DNA of 64,000 nucleotides from Hyphomicrobiales bacterium. GTDB taxonomy: Bacteria > Pseudomonadota > Alphaproteobacteria > Rhizobiales > Rhizobiaceae. This document shows, piece after piece, positions 36,025 through 44,331 of this stretch. The notes below the pieces were generated by a model. It searched no databases. It was not told the DNA's origin and saw nothing but the letters and a program-made list of their open reading frames with translations. Positions within the stretch are counted from its first letter, which is position 1, and each line of letters begins with the position of its first letter. A program made the translations under genes and the position numbers. The stretch is from the NCBI GenBank assembly GCA_900472295.1, contig UCIA01000002.1, positions 1,022,292-1,086,291 on the forward strand, written 5' to 3'.

Positions 36025-36402
36025 TTACATCGCTCCAACTTCCCGCAATATCTCCTCGATGCAACCGTCGAAAGAATCCGTCAGCTCTCCCGTCGAAAAG
36101 CGCAGCACACGATAGCCCTCTCGGCCAAACCATGCATCGCGCTTTTGATCCTTCTCCATTCCCTCCGGCGTGAAGTGATGCTCTCCGTCCACTTCAATGA
36201 CGAGGTTCCTTTCATGAATAACAAAGTCGACGATGTAAGGACCGATTGGCGCCTGCTTCCGAACATGTAGCCCATAGAGTCGGCGGAACTCCTTCAACTC
36301 GGACCAGAGCTTGCGCTCGCCTTCTGTCATGTTCCGACGCAAGGCCCTGGCACGTTTGATCGCTGCCGGGCCGATAGAGGTTGGTGCCAAGAGTACCCCC
36401 AC
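36025..36402 (-). CDS. DUF559 (Vsr-like) endonuclease-domain protein
   Basis: About 125 residues. The start is uncertain: GTG 36402 has GGGAGGG seven bases upstream, TTG 36408 is an alternative, and all candidate start sites lie in or beside a palindromic repeat. The DUF559 core is clear: RRNMTEGERKLWSELKEFRRL, KQAPIGPYIVDFVIHERNLVIEVDGEHH and GYRVLRFSTGEL, resembling the PD-(D/E)XK fold of very-short-patch repair nucleases with candidate Asp, Glu and Asp residues. It sits between pydB and pydC and looks like an insertion into that operon. Role unknown. Confidence 0.8.
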   Translation of the reverse strand: MGVLLAPTSIGPAAIKRARALRRNMTEGERKLWSELKEFRRLYGLHVRKQAPIGPYIVDFVIHERNLVIEVDGEHHFTPEGMEKDQKRDAWFGREGYRVLRFSTGELTDSFDGCIEEILREVGAM

Positions 36403-36600
36403 CCTCAATCCCTCCCCATAAGGGGCAGAGCTATCGCATATGGATTCTTACGAAGAGGGACCCCCACCCTAACCCTCCCCACAAGGGGGAGGGAACGCTG
36501 CCGCGTGCCATCCTTTTTAGCGCCGAACGTCGGCAATTTGCGGAGATCAGCGCTACTTGGTCCCCCTCCCCCTTGTGGGGAGGGGTTAGGGGTGGGGGTA
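36394..36600. repeat. Palindromic intergenic repeat, C/G-tract family, copy 2
   Basis: Three modules lie here: accccca..cctccccataagggg (about 36394-36426), cccccaccctaaccctcccc with acaagggggaggg (36460-36494), and an inverted counterpart at 36560-36599. The second and third form imperfect arms around a 65-base centre. The first module overlaps the start of the DUF559 gene. It fills the 205-base gap before pydC. Confidence 0.8.
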
Positions 36601-36613
36601 CAGCGCCGACCTC

Positions 36614-37864
36614 TCACGCCACGATCCCCGCCGTCTCCACCACCGCGTGGAACAGTACGTCGGCGCCCGCCGCCGCCCATTCCTTCGAAATTTCCTCGGC
36701 CTCATTGTGGCTTAAGCCGTCAACGCAGGGGCACATCACCATGGCGGTCGGTGCAACGCGGTTGATCCAGCAGGCATCGTGGCCCGCGCCGGAGACCAGG
36801 TTGCGGTGGGAATAGCCGAGCCGTTCGGCCGCGTCGCGGATCGCCTTGACGCAGCCGGCATCGAAGGTCACCGGGTCGAAATGGCCGACCTGATCGATCG
36901 CATACTGGATGTCGAGCGCCTCGCAGATCGTGTCGATGCCCTCGCGGATGCGCCCGTCCATGGCGTCCAGCACTTCCTTCTCGGGCGAACGGATGTCGAT
37001 GGTGAACACGGTGCGACCGGCAATGATGTTGCGCGAATTCGGAAACACTTCCATGTGGCCGACCGCACCGACGGCGTCCGGCTGGTAGTCCATGGCGATC
37101 TCGTGCACCAGTTCGATCACGCGCGCCATGCCAAGCCCGGCATTGCGGCGCTTGGGCATCGGCGTCGAGCCGGTATGCGCTTCCTTGCCGGTCAGCGTCA
37201 CCTGCAGCCATTTCAGGCCCTGGCCATGGGTGACGACGCCGATATCGATGCCTTCATCTTCCAGAATTGGTCCTTGCTCGATATGCAGTTCGAAGAAGGC
37301 GTGGATCTTGCGATCGCCAACCTTCTCGTTGCCTTTCCAGCCGATGCGTTCCAGCTCCTCGCCGAATTTTTTGCCCTGCTTGTCGGTGTGCTGATACACG
37401 TCCGCTTGCTCCAGCACGCCGGCGAACACGCCAGACGCCATCATCGCCGGGGCAAAGCGCGAGCCTTCCTCGTTTGTCCAGTTGGTGACGACGATCGGAT
37501 GCCGGGTGGTGATGCCGAGATCGTTGAGCGAACGGATGATCTCCAGCCCGCCAAGCACGCCGAGCACGCCGTCATATTTGCCGCCGGTCGGCTGCGTATC
37601 GAGATGGCTGCCGACATAGACCGGCGGCAGGCTGGGATCAGCACCTTCCCTGCGGGCAAACATGGTGCCCATTTCGTCGAGGCCCATTTCGAGCCCCGCC
37701 GCCTCGCACCAGCGCTTGAACAGATGCCGGCCCTCGCCATCCTCATCGGTCACAGTCTGGCGATTGTTGCCGCCGGCAATGCCGGGGCCGATCTTCGCCA
37801 TCTCCATCAAGGAGTCCCACAAACGGTCTGAATTGATTCGCAGATTCTCGCCTGGGGCGGCCAT
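36614..37864 (-). CDS. pydC: Beta-ureidopropionase-type amidohydrolase (N-carbamoyl amino acid hydrolase, M20 family)
   Basis: 416 residues. The dinuclear metal motifs of the hydantoinase/carbamoylase group are visible: GSHLDTQPTGGKYDG, TNEEGSRFAP, ELHIEQGPILE and AGHDACWI, with the dimerisation part in the middle. The enzyme hydrolyses N-carbamoyl-beta-alanine or N-carbamoyl-beta-aminoisobutyrate to the beta-amino acid, CO2 and ammonia. Allantoate amidohydrolases look similar, but the context of dihydropyrimidinase, a beta-alanine-type aminotransferase and PreTA favours the pyrimidine pathway. It follows the aminotransferase by 68 bases. Confidence 0.88.
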   Translation of the reverse strand: MAAPGENLRINSDRLWDSLMEMAKIGPGIAGGNNRQTVTDEDGEGRHLFKRWCEAAGLEMGLDEMGTMFARREGADPSLPPVYVGSHLDTQPTGGKYDGVLGVLGGLEIIRSLNDLGITTRHPIVVTNWTNEEGSRFAPAMMASGVFAGVLEQADVYQHTDKQGKKFGEELERIGWKGNEKVGDRKIHAFFELHIEQGPILEDEGIDIGVVTHGQGLKWLQVTLTGKEAHTGSTPMPKRRNAGLGMARVIELVHEIAMDYQPDAVGAVGHMEVFPNSRNIIAGRTVFTIDIRSPEKEVLDAMDGRIREGIDTICEALDIQYAIDQVGHFDPVTFDAGCVKAIRDAAERLGYSHRNLVSGAGHDACWINRVAPTAMVMCPCVDGLSHNEAEEISKEWAAAGADVLFHAVVETAGIVA

Positions 37865-37887
37865 TCAAAGTCCTCTCATTCATATCA

Positions 37888-37927
37888 CCAGCCGGGCGGC
37901 GGTTCCCGCCACCGCCCGGTTGGCTGG
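37888..37927 (-). other. Stable hairpin between the aminotransferase and pydC
   Basis: CCAGCCGGGCGG (37888-37899) pairs with CCGCCC and GGCTGG (37912-37927), interrupted by a four-base bulge. There is no U-run, so it looks more like an mRNA-stabilising or processing structure within the operon than a terminator. It starts five bases after the aminotransferase stop on the minus strand. Confidence 0.5.
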
Positions 37928-37932
37928 GTAGA

Positions 37933-39261
37933 TTAGTCGATCGCCCTCAGCACTTCACGCACATGGTCGATCAATTCGTTGATCTGGCCCTTGGTGATGA
38001 TCAGCGGCGGCGACAGCGCGATGATGTCGCCGGTGGTGCGGATCAGTGCGCCGCGCTCGAACGCCTTGACGAAGGCCGAGAAGGCCCGCTTGGTCGGTTG
38101 GCCGGCGATCGGCGCCAGTTCGATCGCACCGATCAGGCCGATGTTCCGGATGTCGATGACATGCGGCTCGTCCTTCAACGAATGCAGTGCATCTTCCCAG
38201 TAAGGCGCCAGCTCCTCTCCACGGGTGAGCAGGCCCTCTTCCTTGTAGGTGTCGAGCGTGCCGAGCGCGGCGGCACAGGCGATCGGATTGCCCGAATAGG
38301 TGTAGCCGTGGAAGAACTCGATCATGTGCTCGGGGCCGGTCATGAAGGCATCGTGGATTTCCTTCTTCACGAACACCGCACCCATCGGGATGACGCCGTT
38401 GGAGACGCCCTTGGCTGTCGTCATGATATCCGGCGTGACGCCGAAATAGTCGGCGGCGAACGGTGCGCCAAGACGGCCGAAACCGGTGATGACCTCGTCG
38501 AAGATCAACAGGATGCCGTGCTTGGTGCAGATTTCTCGCAGCTTCTGCAGATAGCCCTTCGGCGGCAGGATGACGCCGGTGGAGCCGGCGACCGGCTCGA
38601 CGATTACGGCCGCAATGGTCGAGGCGTCATGCAGGGTGACGATGCGCTCCAGCTCGTTGGCAAGCTCCGCGCCATATTCCGGCACACCCTTGGTAAAAGC
38701 GTTCTTCTCCGGCAGATGCGTGTGCGGCATGTGGTCGACGCCGCCGAGCAGCGTGCCGAACATCTTGCGGTTGGTGACGATGCCGCCGACCGAGATGCCG
38801 CCGAAATTGACGCCGTGATATCCGCGTTCACGGCCGATCAGGCGGGTGCGTGCGCCCTCGCCCTTCACGCGGTGATAGGCGATCGCCATCTTCAGCGCGG
38901 TCTCGACCGATTCCGAACCGGAATTGGTGAAGAAGACATGGTCCATGCCCTTGGGCGCGAGGTCGACCAGGCGGTTGGCCAGTTCGAACACGATCGGGTG
39001 GCCCATCTGGAAGGCCGGCGCATAGTCGAGCTCGGCGGCCTGATGCTGGATCGCCTCGGTGATCTTGGGGCGGCAATGGCCGGCATTGACGCACCAGAGG
39101 CCGGCGGTGCCGTCGAGCACCTTGCGGCCGTCGCTGGTGGTGTAATGCATGTCCTTGGCGGACACGAACATGCGTGGCGCCTGTTTGAACTGCCGGTTCG
39201 CCGTGAACGGCATCCAGAATGCGCTGAGATCGTTCGGCGTGACTTTCAGCCGGTTGGACAT
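37933..39261 (-). CDS. Omega-amino acid:pyruvate aminotransferase (class III, beta-alanine type)
   Basis: 442 residues from ATG 39261 (GGGGAAG eight bases upstream); TTG 39267 is an alternative. Class III signatures are present: TNSGSESVETALKMA, GYHGVNFGG, IFDEVITGFGR, and the PLP lysine in TTAKGVSNGVIPMGAV. The typical start SAFWMPFTANRQFK is that of beta-alanine:pyruvate aminotransferases. It would convert beta-alanine or beta-aminoisobutyrate from the pyrimidine pathway to a semialdehyde. A RutR-like site lies 95 bases upstream. Confidence 0.9.
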   Translation of the reverse strand: MSNRLKVTPNDLSAFWMPFTANRQFKQAPRMFVSAKDMHYTTSDGRKVLDGTAGLWCVNAGHCRPKITEAIQHQAAELDYAPAFQMGHPIVFELANRLVDLAPKGMDHVFFTNSGSESVETALKMAIAYHRVKGEGARTRLIGRERGYHGVNFGGISVGGIVTNRKMFGTLLGGVDHMPHTHLPEKNAFTKGVPEYGAELANELERIVTLHDASTIAAVIVEPVAGSTGVILPPKGYLQKLREICTKHGILLIFDEVITGFGRLGAPFAADYFGVTPDIMTTAKGVSNGVIPMGAVFVKKEIHDAFMTGPEHMIEFFHGYTYSGNPIACAAALGTLDTYKEEGLLTRGEELAPYWEDALHSLKDEPHVIDIRNIGLIGAIELAPIAGQPTKRAFSAFVKAFERGALIRTTGDIIALSPPLIITKGQINELIDHVREVLRAID

Positions 39262-39355
39262 GACCAAGACTTCCCCTTGTAACCTGTTTCGGTGCGGCTA
39301 ACGCTTGGTCTTTCCAAAGCTTGGTCTTTGCTGCGTTTTCATGCTACGCAAATTT

Positions 39356-39371
39356 TTGACCGATTGGACAA
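39356..39371. promoter_or_regulatory. RutR-like operator between the aminotransferase and rutR
   Basis: TTGACCGATTGGACAA is an imperfect 16-base palindrome that differs at two positions from the E. coli RutR consensus TTGACCA-nn-TGGTCAA. It lies in the 243-base divergent region, 95 bases from the aminotransferase start and 134 bases from rutR, suitable for controlling both. A second such site precedes preT. Confidence 0.6.
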
Positions 39372-39504
39372 ACGTTAGCACCGCCCTGTCGGCGGTCAAG
39401 GGATTACTAGCGGAAATGCGGCCTTCGAAGTGCGCTCCACGGGTAAGAGAAAAACTGGTCCAGAGAATTGGTCCAGATGACCCGCGCGACCAAGGCTTGG
39501 CCGC

Positions 39505-40146
39505 ATGACCGACGCCACGGAAGGCTCCGCCCCTCGCCGCACCCGCATCCAGCAGGAAAAGCGCGAACTGATCCTGGAAGCAGCCCTCGAAGTCTTCTCC
39601 ACCAACGGCTTTCGCGGTTCGACCATCGACCAGATCGCCGAAGCCGCGGGGATGTCGAAGCCGAACCTGCTCTATTATTTCCGCCGCAAAGAAGACATTC
39701 ACGAAACGCTGATGGAGCGGCTGCTGGCGACCTGGCTGGCGCCGTTGCGCGAACTCGACGACATTGGCGATCCGCTGACCGAGCTCAGGAGCTACATTCG
39801 GCGCAAGCTCGAAATGGCACGCGATTTTCCCAGGGAAAGCCGGCTGTTTGCCAACGAAATCCTGCAAGGCGCGCCGCGCATCATGCCGCTGCTGGCGGGT
39901 GAGCTGAAAACGCTGGTCGACGAGAAGGCCAACGTCATCAAGGGCTGGATGCGCGCCGGCAAGATCGCCCGCACCGATCCTTGGCACCTGATCTTCTCGA
40001 TCTGGGCAACGACGCAGCATTACGCCGATTTCGACGTCCAGGTCCGCGCCGTGCTCGGTCCCGACCGCGGCGGCGACGGCCGCTTCGAGGACGCGGCGCG
40101 CTTTCTGGAACAGTTGTTTATTGATGGGCTGAAGCCGAAGGGGTAG
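39505..40146 (+). CDS. rutR: RutR-type TetR regulator of pyrimidine catabolism
   Basis: 213 residues. The TetR helix-turn-helix (about 20-66) reads ILEAALEVFSTNGFRGSTIDQIAEAAGMSKPNLLYYF, very like E. coli RutR, and the ligand domain keeps WLAPL, RDFPRESRLFANEILQGAP, LVDEK and the hallmark WATTQHYADF. RutR is released from DNA by uracil. Its position, divergent from the aminotransferase with RutR-like sites at 39356 and 47455, indicates control of the reductive pathway here, not of a Rut operon. No rut genes are in the window. Confidence 0.88.
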   Translation: MTDATEGSAPRRTRIQQEKRELILEAALEVFSTNGFRGSTIDQIAEAAGMSKPNLLYYFRRKEDIHETLMERLLATWLAPLRELDDIGDPLTELRSYIRRKLEMARDFPRESRLFANEILQGAPRIMPLLAGELKTLVDEKANVIKGWMRAGKIARTDPWHLIFSIWATTQHYADFDVQVRAVLGPDRGGDGRFEDAARFLEQLFIDGLKPKG

Positions 40147-40186
40147 TGTTGTTGCTTACCTCGGAGATTAGCCGAGGCACTCGTGA

Positions 40187-40372
40187 CTTCGTCATCCACG
40201 GGCGGAGCGGGAGCGAAGCGGACGCGTAGACCCGAGGATCCATGCCGTTCCCTCGGGCGTGGAGTACAGCGGAGCAGAATTTTGCACCGTAGCAGCGCTT
40301 TGAAGTCGCGGCATGGATCCTCGGGTCTGCGCCGCGTCGCTACGCTCCTTGCTCCGCCCATACATGACGAAG
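40187..40372. repeat. Palindromic repeat, CTTCGTCATCC family, copy 2
   Basis: Left arm 40187-40247 (cttcgtcatccacgggcgg ... ggatccatgccg) and right arm 40309-40372 (cggcatggatcctcgg ... catgacgaag) pair imperfectly. End sequences and the gagcgaagc block match the element at 32117-32359, but the arms have diverged and the centre differs. It lies between the stops of rutR and the convergent HTH gene. Confidence 0.85.
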
Positions 40373-40393
40373 TGAGAGGTGCCGCCATCAACC

Positions 40394-41266
40394 TCACGCG
40401 TTGCGCTTTTGGGCCGTCATCGCTCCCAGCAATTTTTCCAACTTGGCGATCGAATTCTGCTCGGCGAGCGGCGTGTAGACGATCAGCTTCATGTCGGAGC
40501 CGTCATCGATCGACAAGCTCATATGCTCGAATGTCATGGCCCCCGCACTCGGATGCCGGACATGCTTCACCCCTGACAATCTGCGCGCCACATCGCGTTG
40601 CGGCCACCAGTCGCGAAACTCCGGGCTTGAGCGCGTCATCGACGCGATCAGCCGTTCGAAATCCGCATCGCCGACATAGCGGGCGCTTTCCGCCCGGAAC
40701 GAGGCCAGCACATTGCGCGCCAACTGCTCCCAGTCGACCAGCAGGCGGCGATGGTGCGGATTGGTGAACACCATGTGGACAATGTTGCGGGCGTCGCCCT
40801 CCAGCAGGCCATAGTCGCCGAACACCGCCACCGCCGCCGGGTTCCAGGCCAGCACGTCCCAGCGCCGTCCCACGACATAGGCCGGCTGCAGCACCAGGCT
40901 TTGCAGCATGTGCAACAAGGGGCCGTCGACCTTTTCCGGCGCGACTGTGCGACGCTCGGGCAACTGACGGCCGGCGAGAATGAACAGATGCCGCTTCTCG
41001 GCAGTATCGAGGCGCAAAGCCTCACTGAGCGCCGCCAGCACCTCGACCGAAGGCCGGACCTCGCGCCCCTGCTCCAGCCAAGTGTACCAGGTGGTGCCGA
41101 CGCCGGCGATCATCGCCACTTCCTCGCGCCGCAGCCCCGGCGTGCGTCGCCGCATGCCGGTCGCGATGCCGGTGGCCGACGGTGTCAGCCTTTCGCGGCG
41201 CGAACGCAGGAAGGCGCCAAGCTCGCGTCGGCGGCTGTCTTCAGCGGAATGTGGGGGAGCATCCAT
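40394..41266 (-). CDS. HTH (XRE-type) regulator with MmyB-like ligand domain
   Basis: 290 residues from ATG 41266. The N-terminal helix-turn-helix begins RRRELGAFLRSRRERLTPS and contains RRTPGLRREEVAMIAGVGTTWYTWLEQGR; the C-terminal MmyB-like domain has VVGRRWDVLAWNPAAVAVF and ends with a PAS-like segment (GAMTFEHMSLSIDD). Such regulators are common in soil bacteria and often control a divergent SDR gene, as here (41366). Ligand unknown, possibly a fatty acid-like molecule. The frame is open further upstream but lacks similarity. Confidence 0.87.
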   Translation of the reverse strand: MDAPPHSAEDSRRRELGAFLRSRRERLTPSATGIATGMRRRTPGLRREEVAMIAGVGTTWYTWLEQGREVRPSVEVLAALSEALRLDTAEKRHLFILAGRQLPERRTVAPEKVDGPLLHMLQSLVLQPAYVVGRRWDVLAWNPAAVAVFGDYGLLEGDARNIVHMVFTNPHHRRLLVDWEQLARNVLASFRAESARYVGDADFERLIASMTRSSPEFRDWWPQRDVARRLSGVKHVRHPSAGAMTFEHMSLSIDDGSDMKLIVYTPLAEQNSIAKLEKLLGAMTAQKRNA

Positions 41267-41365
41267 GAGGGCTATTATAGCAGTATTGATACCAGGATAA
41301 AGTTTGAACTGTTTGAGCTGCTTCAGACACTCCATTTTGCTTTCAGAGCGATGGAGGCTCCGAAC

Positions 41366-42097
41366 ATGGACCTGAAAGACAAGACAATCCAACACACAGT
41401 CATCATCGGCGGCTCGTCCGGCATCGGCCTGGCGACGGCGCGAAAGCTGCTTTGCCCGGGCATGAAGGTGACCATCACTGGACGCAATTCGGAAAAGCTC
41501 AACAGCGCGTGGAAGAGCCTTGGCGGCGCCGCCGAAAAAGCTGCCTTCGATGCTTCGAAACCGGACGAGGTACGCCAATTCTTCGAGCGCCTCGGACCGC
41601 TCGATCACCTCGTTCTGGCTGCCAGCGGCGGCAAGGGACTTGGGCCGTTCGAAACCCTCGACCTCTCAGACATCGCCGGCGGCGTCGACGAGAAGGTCCG
41701 GCCGCAATTGTCATGCCTGCAGGCCGCCTTGCCGACGCTCAGCAAATCGGGATCGGTCACCTTCATTTCAGCGGTGTCGGCACAATTGTCGGCGCCAGGC
41801 GTTGCCGGCATCGCGGCCGTCAACGGCATGCTGCTGACCGTGGTGCCAATCCTCGCGGTCGAGTTGAAGCCGCTGCGTGTGAACGTCGTTGCGCCCGGCG
41901 TCATCGACACGCCTTGGTGGGATTTTCTGCCCGACGACCAGCGGCAGGCGGTCTTTGCCGACTATGCAGGCAAGACCCCTGTGGGCAGGATCGGCCACGC
42001 CGAAGACGTCGCCGGGGCAATCGCCTTCCTCGTCTCCAACGGCTTCATGACCGGCCAGGTGCTGACTTGCGATGGCGGTTTGCGCTTCGCGGCGTGA
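41366..42097 (+). CDS. Atypical SDR-family protein lacking the YxxxK pair
   Basis: 243 residues from ATG 41366, with GGAGG eight bases upstream. The Rossmann start TVIIGGSSGIGLATARKL and the C-terminal PGVIDTPWW...GQVLTCDGG are classical. Where the catalytic Tyr-x-x-x-Lys should be, the sequence reads APGVAGIAAVNGMLL, without Tyr or Lys, while SAVSAQ keeps a serine. A known SDR side branch has the same loss. It may be a non-reductive binder or use another mechanism. It is divergent from the HTH regulator, its likely controller. Confidence 0.85.
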   Translation: MDLKDKTIQHTVIIGGSSGIGLATARKLLCPGMKVTITGRNSEKLNSAWKSLGGAAEKAAFDASKPDEVRQFFERLGPLDHLVLAASGGKGLGPFETLDLSDIAGGVDEKVRPQLSCLQAALPTLSKSGSVTFISAVSAQLSAPGVAGIAAVNGMLLTVVPILAVELKPLRVNVVAPGVIDTPWWDFLPDDQRQAVFADYAGKTPVGRIGHAEDVAGAIAFLVSNGFMTGQVLTCDGGLRFAA

Positions 42098-42151
42098 CAA
42101 ATGGTGTTGCAGTGGCTTCGCGCCGCCCATTGCGGCCACTATCGAGCCAAA

Positions 42152-42649
42152 CTATTGGCTCGCCACCATGCCGGCACCAACCGATGCCAAGATAAAGACT
42201 AGCAAAATGAAAAAACCAACTGAAATTGCCCTTTGGTAGATGGCCTTTCCGGAATCGAGTTTCGTCCGCAGAAAAAGCAGGACGTCTGGGAACATTGCCA
42301 CCAGAAAAATCACTGAGACACTGAAATACCAGATAGATTCAGGCTGAAACCGCTTTTCCACAAGGGGGTACAATATAATTGACGCATATACGAGATAGAA
42401 GACAAGCGTGAAACGAGTTGGTGAACTTGTCAGACCAAGTGACGACAGAGCGCTCTTTTCTTCAGATTGACGCAGGAGAGACAACACACTCAAGACGCTT
42501 GCTGTGAAGTAAATACTCAGCAAAGCGTGCGAATCTCTGGCACTAATTGCATCAACATAATTTAGGATAGCGACCAAGGCCACCGTCAGGAGCCCCGCCA
42601 CAAGGAGCCATCTCAACGCAACGCGTCTTTTACCTTTGAGAATATACAT
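42152..42649 (-). CDS. Hypothetical membrane protein of lower GC content
   Basis: 165 residues with four or five hydrophobic spans (about 12-30, 43-60, 80-97, 107-126, 139-162) and a basic start (MYILKGKRRVALRW). Base composition is clearly more AT-rich than all neighbours, and codon use differs (many AAA, ATA, TTT). No family is recognised. It lies between the SDR and DoxX genes with no repeats or integrase at its edges. Probably a transferred gene. Confidence 0.65.
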   Translation of the reverse strand: MYILKGKRRVALRWLLVAGLLTVALVAILNYVDAISARDSHALLSIYFTASVLSVLSLLRQSEEKSALSSLGLTSSPTRFTLVFYLVYASIILYPLVEKRFQPESIWYFSVSVIFLVAMFPDVLLFLRTKLDSGKAIYQRAISVGFFILLVFILASVGAGMVASQ

Positions 42650-42756
42650 CGATTGCCTGCCGGGGCCGCACCAAGGCCCAATACCCTAACCGTCTTAACT
42701 CTAGGTATCGAAAACAATGATGGATGGCGACACCATGGTGGCAGCGCCATTGCCGA

Positions 42757-43134
42757 CTAGAGCGACTGCGCGATCAGCGTCAGAAACCCTCCACCCAACG
42801 CGACATTGCCGACAAAGCCGTTGATGCGGGCTGCCCGGTCCGGACCCTGATGGTCCCAGAAATTGTGGAACATCGGCGTGGCGACGATCAGGAACAGCAC
42901 CAGCACGGCGCAGGCGATCGCGGTCCACAGGCCGGCTATCACCAGCGCGCCGGAAATGGTCTGCAGGACGATGCCGGCCCACAACGCCAGCTTCGCCTGC
43001 GGCACGCCGCGCGCCGCCATCAGCCCTGTCAGGAAGGTCTCGTTTTGAATGTTGCGCAGGCCGGCAAGGATGAAAGCGCCGCCGAGCAACAGGCGGCCGA
43101 GAAACAACAGGCTCGAAGGCAAATCGACAGGCAT
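42757..43134 (-). CDS. DoxX-family membrane protein
   Basis: 125 residues from ATG 43134, after a GGGGAGAG site. Four spans, with the DoxX start LLFLGRLLLGGAFILAGLRNI and NGFVGNVALGGGFLTLI at the end. DoxX proteins are small quinone-related membrane proteins of uncertain function, linked to sulfur and redox stress. It is the last gene of a probable Rrf2-CMD-DoxX operon on the minus strand. Confidence 0.82.
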   Translation of the reverse strand: MPVDLPSSLLFLGRLLLGGAFILAGLRNIQNETFLTGLMAARGVPQAKLALWAGIVLQTISGALVIAGLWTAIACAVLVLFLIVATPMFHNFWDHQGPDRAARINGFVGNVALGGGFLTLIAQSL

Positions 43135-43215
43135 GAAACTCTCCCCTGAAAACCAAGGCATCTAGACAGTTGGAGCGCCGCCCTCTCGACGGCGCTCCAT
43201 GGCTAAACCGAAAGG

Positions 43216-43674
43216 TCAGGCTGCTTTGGCAGCCGGCATCGGATGGATGGCATGGAATGGGATGCAGAGCCGGTTCCAGGTGTTGATCATGCCGATCGCA
43301 ACCGACAGCTTGACCAGTTCCTCTTCCGAGAAATGCGCGAGCGTGCTGGCATAGAGTTCGTCCGGCACGCCATTGTTGGCGATCAGGGTCGTTGCCTCGG
43401 TCCAGGCAAGGGCAGCGCGCTCGCGCTCGGAAAACAGCGGCGATTCCTTCCAGGCTGAAACCAGATAGAGCCGCGTCTCTGTTTCGCCATCGCGCCTTGC
43501 CTCGCGGCTGTGCATCTCGACGCAATAGGAACAGCCGTTGATCTGCGACGCCCGGAGCTTGATCAGGTGCAGCAGGCTCACTTCAAGCCCGCACTCGTCG
43601 ACTGCCTTGTTGAGCGCCGACACGGCCTTCATGATTTCCGGGGCCTTGGCGAAGAATTGCAATCTCTGTTTCAT
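43216..43674 (-). CDS. Carboxymuconolactone decarboxylase (AhpD-like) family protein
   Basis: 152 residues, with AAAGGAAAG before the ATG. The redox motif NGCSYCVEMHSREA (CxxC plus His) is that of AhpD-like peroxidatic or alkylhydroperoxide-associated proteins, and LVKLSVAIGMINTWNRL is the typical end. It probably reduces peroxides with a thiol partner in the cytoplasm. It lies 29 bases after an Rrf2 regulator and 81 bases before DoxX, suggesting a redox-stress operon. Confidence 0.88.
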   Translation of the reverse strand: MKQRLQFFAKAPEIMKAVSALNKAVDECGLEVSLLHLIKLRASQINGCSYCVEMHSREARRDGETETRLYLVSAWKESPLFSERERAALAWTEATTLIANNGVPDELYASTLAHFSEEELVKLSVAIGMINTWNRLCIPFHAIHPMPAAKAA

Positions 43675-43703
43675 CGTCTTTCCTTTCACATCTGTCTGGC
43701 GGG

Positions 43704-44222
43704 TTAGATTTGCTTGGCCGAGGCCGACTTCTGCGGCCGCTGGTTGCGTTCGACAAAGGCGCAGCTGACGGCAATTGACCGCGGATCGCCCTCGGCTTCG
43801 TAATTTGCCACGATGTCGGACAACCGGGTTTCCGCGAGAGCCGCGCGATAGGCGCGCTCCGCCTTCAGCATCGCGGCATTGATGCCGCATGGCTTCACAT
43901 AGGCTGAGGCATCGATTTTGACCGGGCCGCGCTGGCGGATCTCGCCGCAGCGAAAGGCCGGCTCGCGACCTTCGACGGCGAGCACGATATCGAGCAGCGT
44001 AATGCGCTCGGCCGGCCGCGCCAGCCGGTAGCCGCCCGCCGGCCCCGGCACCGATTCCAGGATGCGCTCTGCGGTCAGCATGTTGAGATGCTTCAGCAGA
44101 TAGCTCGGCGACAGGCCGAAGGACTCCGCCAGGGCAGCACCCGGTATCGTGCTGTTGCCCTCCACGCTGGCCAGCGTGGCCGCGCAATGGATGGCCGCCT
44201 CAACGCCCTCGCCCAGCTTCAT
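43704..44222 (-). CDS. Rrf2-family transcriptional regulator
   Basis: 172 residues from ATG 44222 with GGAG nine bases upstream; the TTG at 44237 is less likely. The winged helix carries LGEGVEAAIHCAATLA, ESFGLSPSYLLKHLNML and GPAGGYRLARPAERI, all typical of Rrf2. There are cysteines in FRCGEI, VKPCGIN and VSCAF, but they lack the close CxnC spacing of IscR, so cluster binding is uncertain. It probably represses the downstream CMD and DoxX genes. Confidence 0.87.
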   Translation of the reverse strand: MKLGEGVEAAIHCAATLASVEGNSTIPGAALAESFGLSPSYLLKHLNMLTAERILESVPGPAGGYRLARPAERITLLDIVLAVEGREPAFRCGEIRQRGPVKIDASAYVKPCGINAAMLKAERAYRAALAETRLSDIVANYEAEGDPRSIAVSCAFVERNQRPQKSASAKQI

Positions 44223-44287
44223 GGGATCGATCTCCAATTCATGGATATCTTTTATCGTGGATAATTTCTATCTGCAATAAGAAAATG

Positions 44288-44310
44288 AAAAACGGCGCCT
44301 GAAGGCGCCG
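44288..44310 (-). terminator. Rho-independent terminator of the preT-preA operon
   Basis: CGGCGCC (44293-44299) pairs with GGCGCCG (44304-44310) around TGAA. Read on the minus strand, the stem is followed by TTTTTCATTTT, a good U-run, 22 bases after the preA stop. Confidence 0.85.
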
Positions 44311-44331
44311 CTATTTTCATCGATGCATCCC

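Noticed and set aside
43216-44187. Extended 323-codon frame joining the CMD protein with upstream sequence
   Set aside because: The upstream part is the Rrf2 gene in the wrong frame; the CMD protein has its own ribosome site and ATG at 43674.
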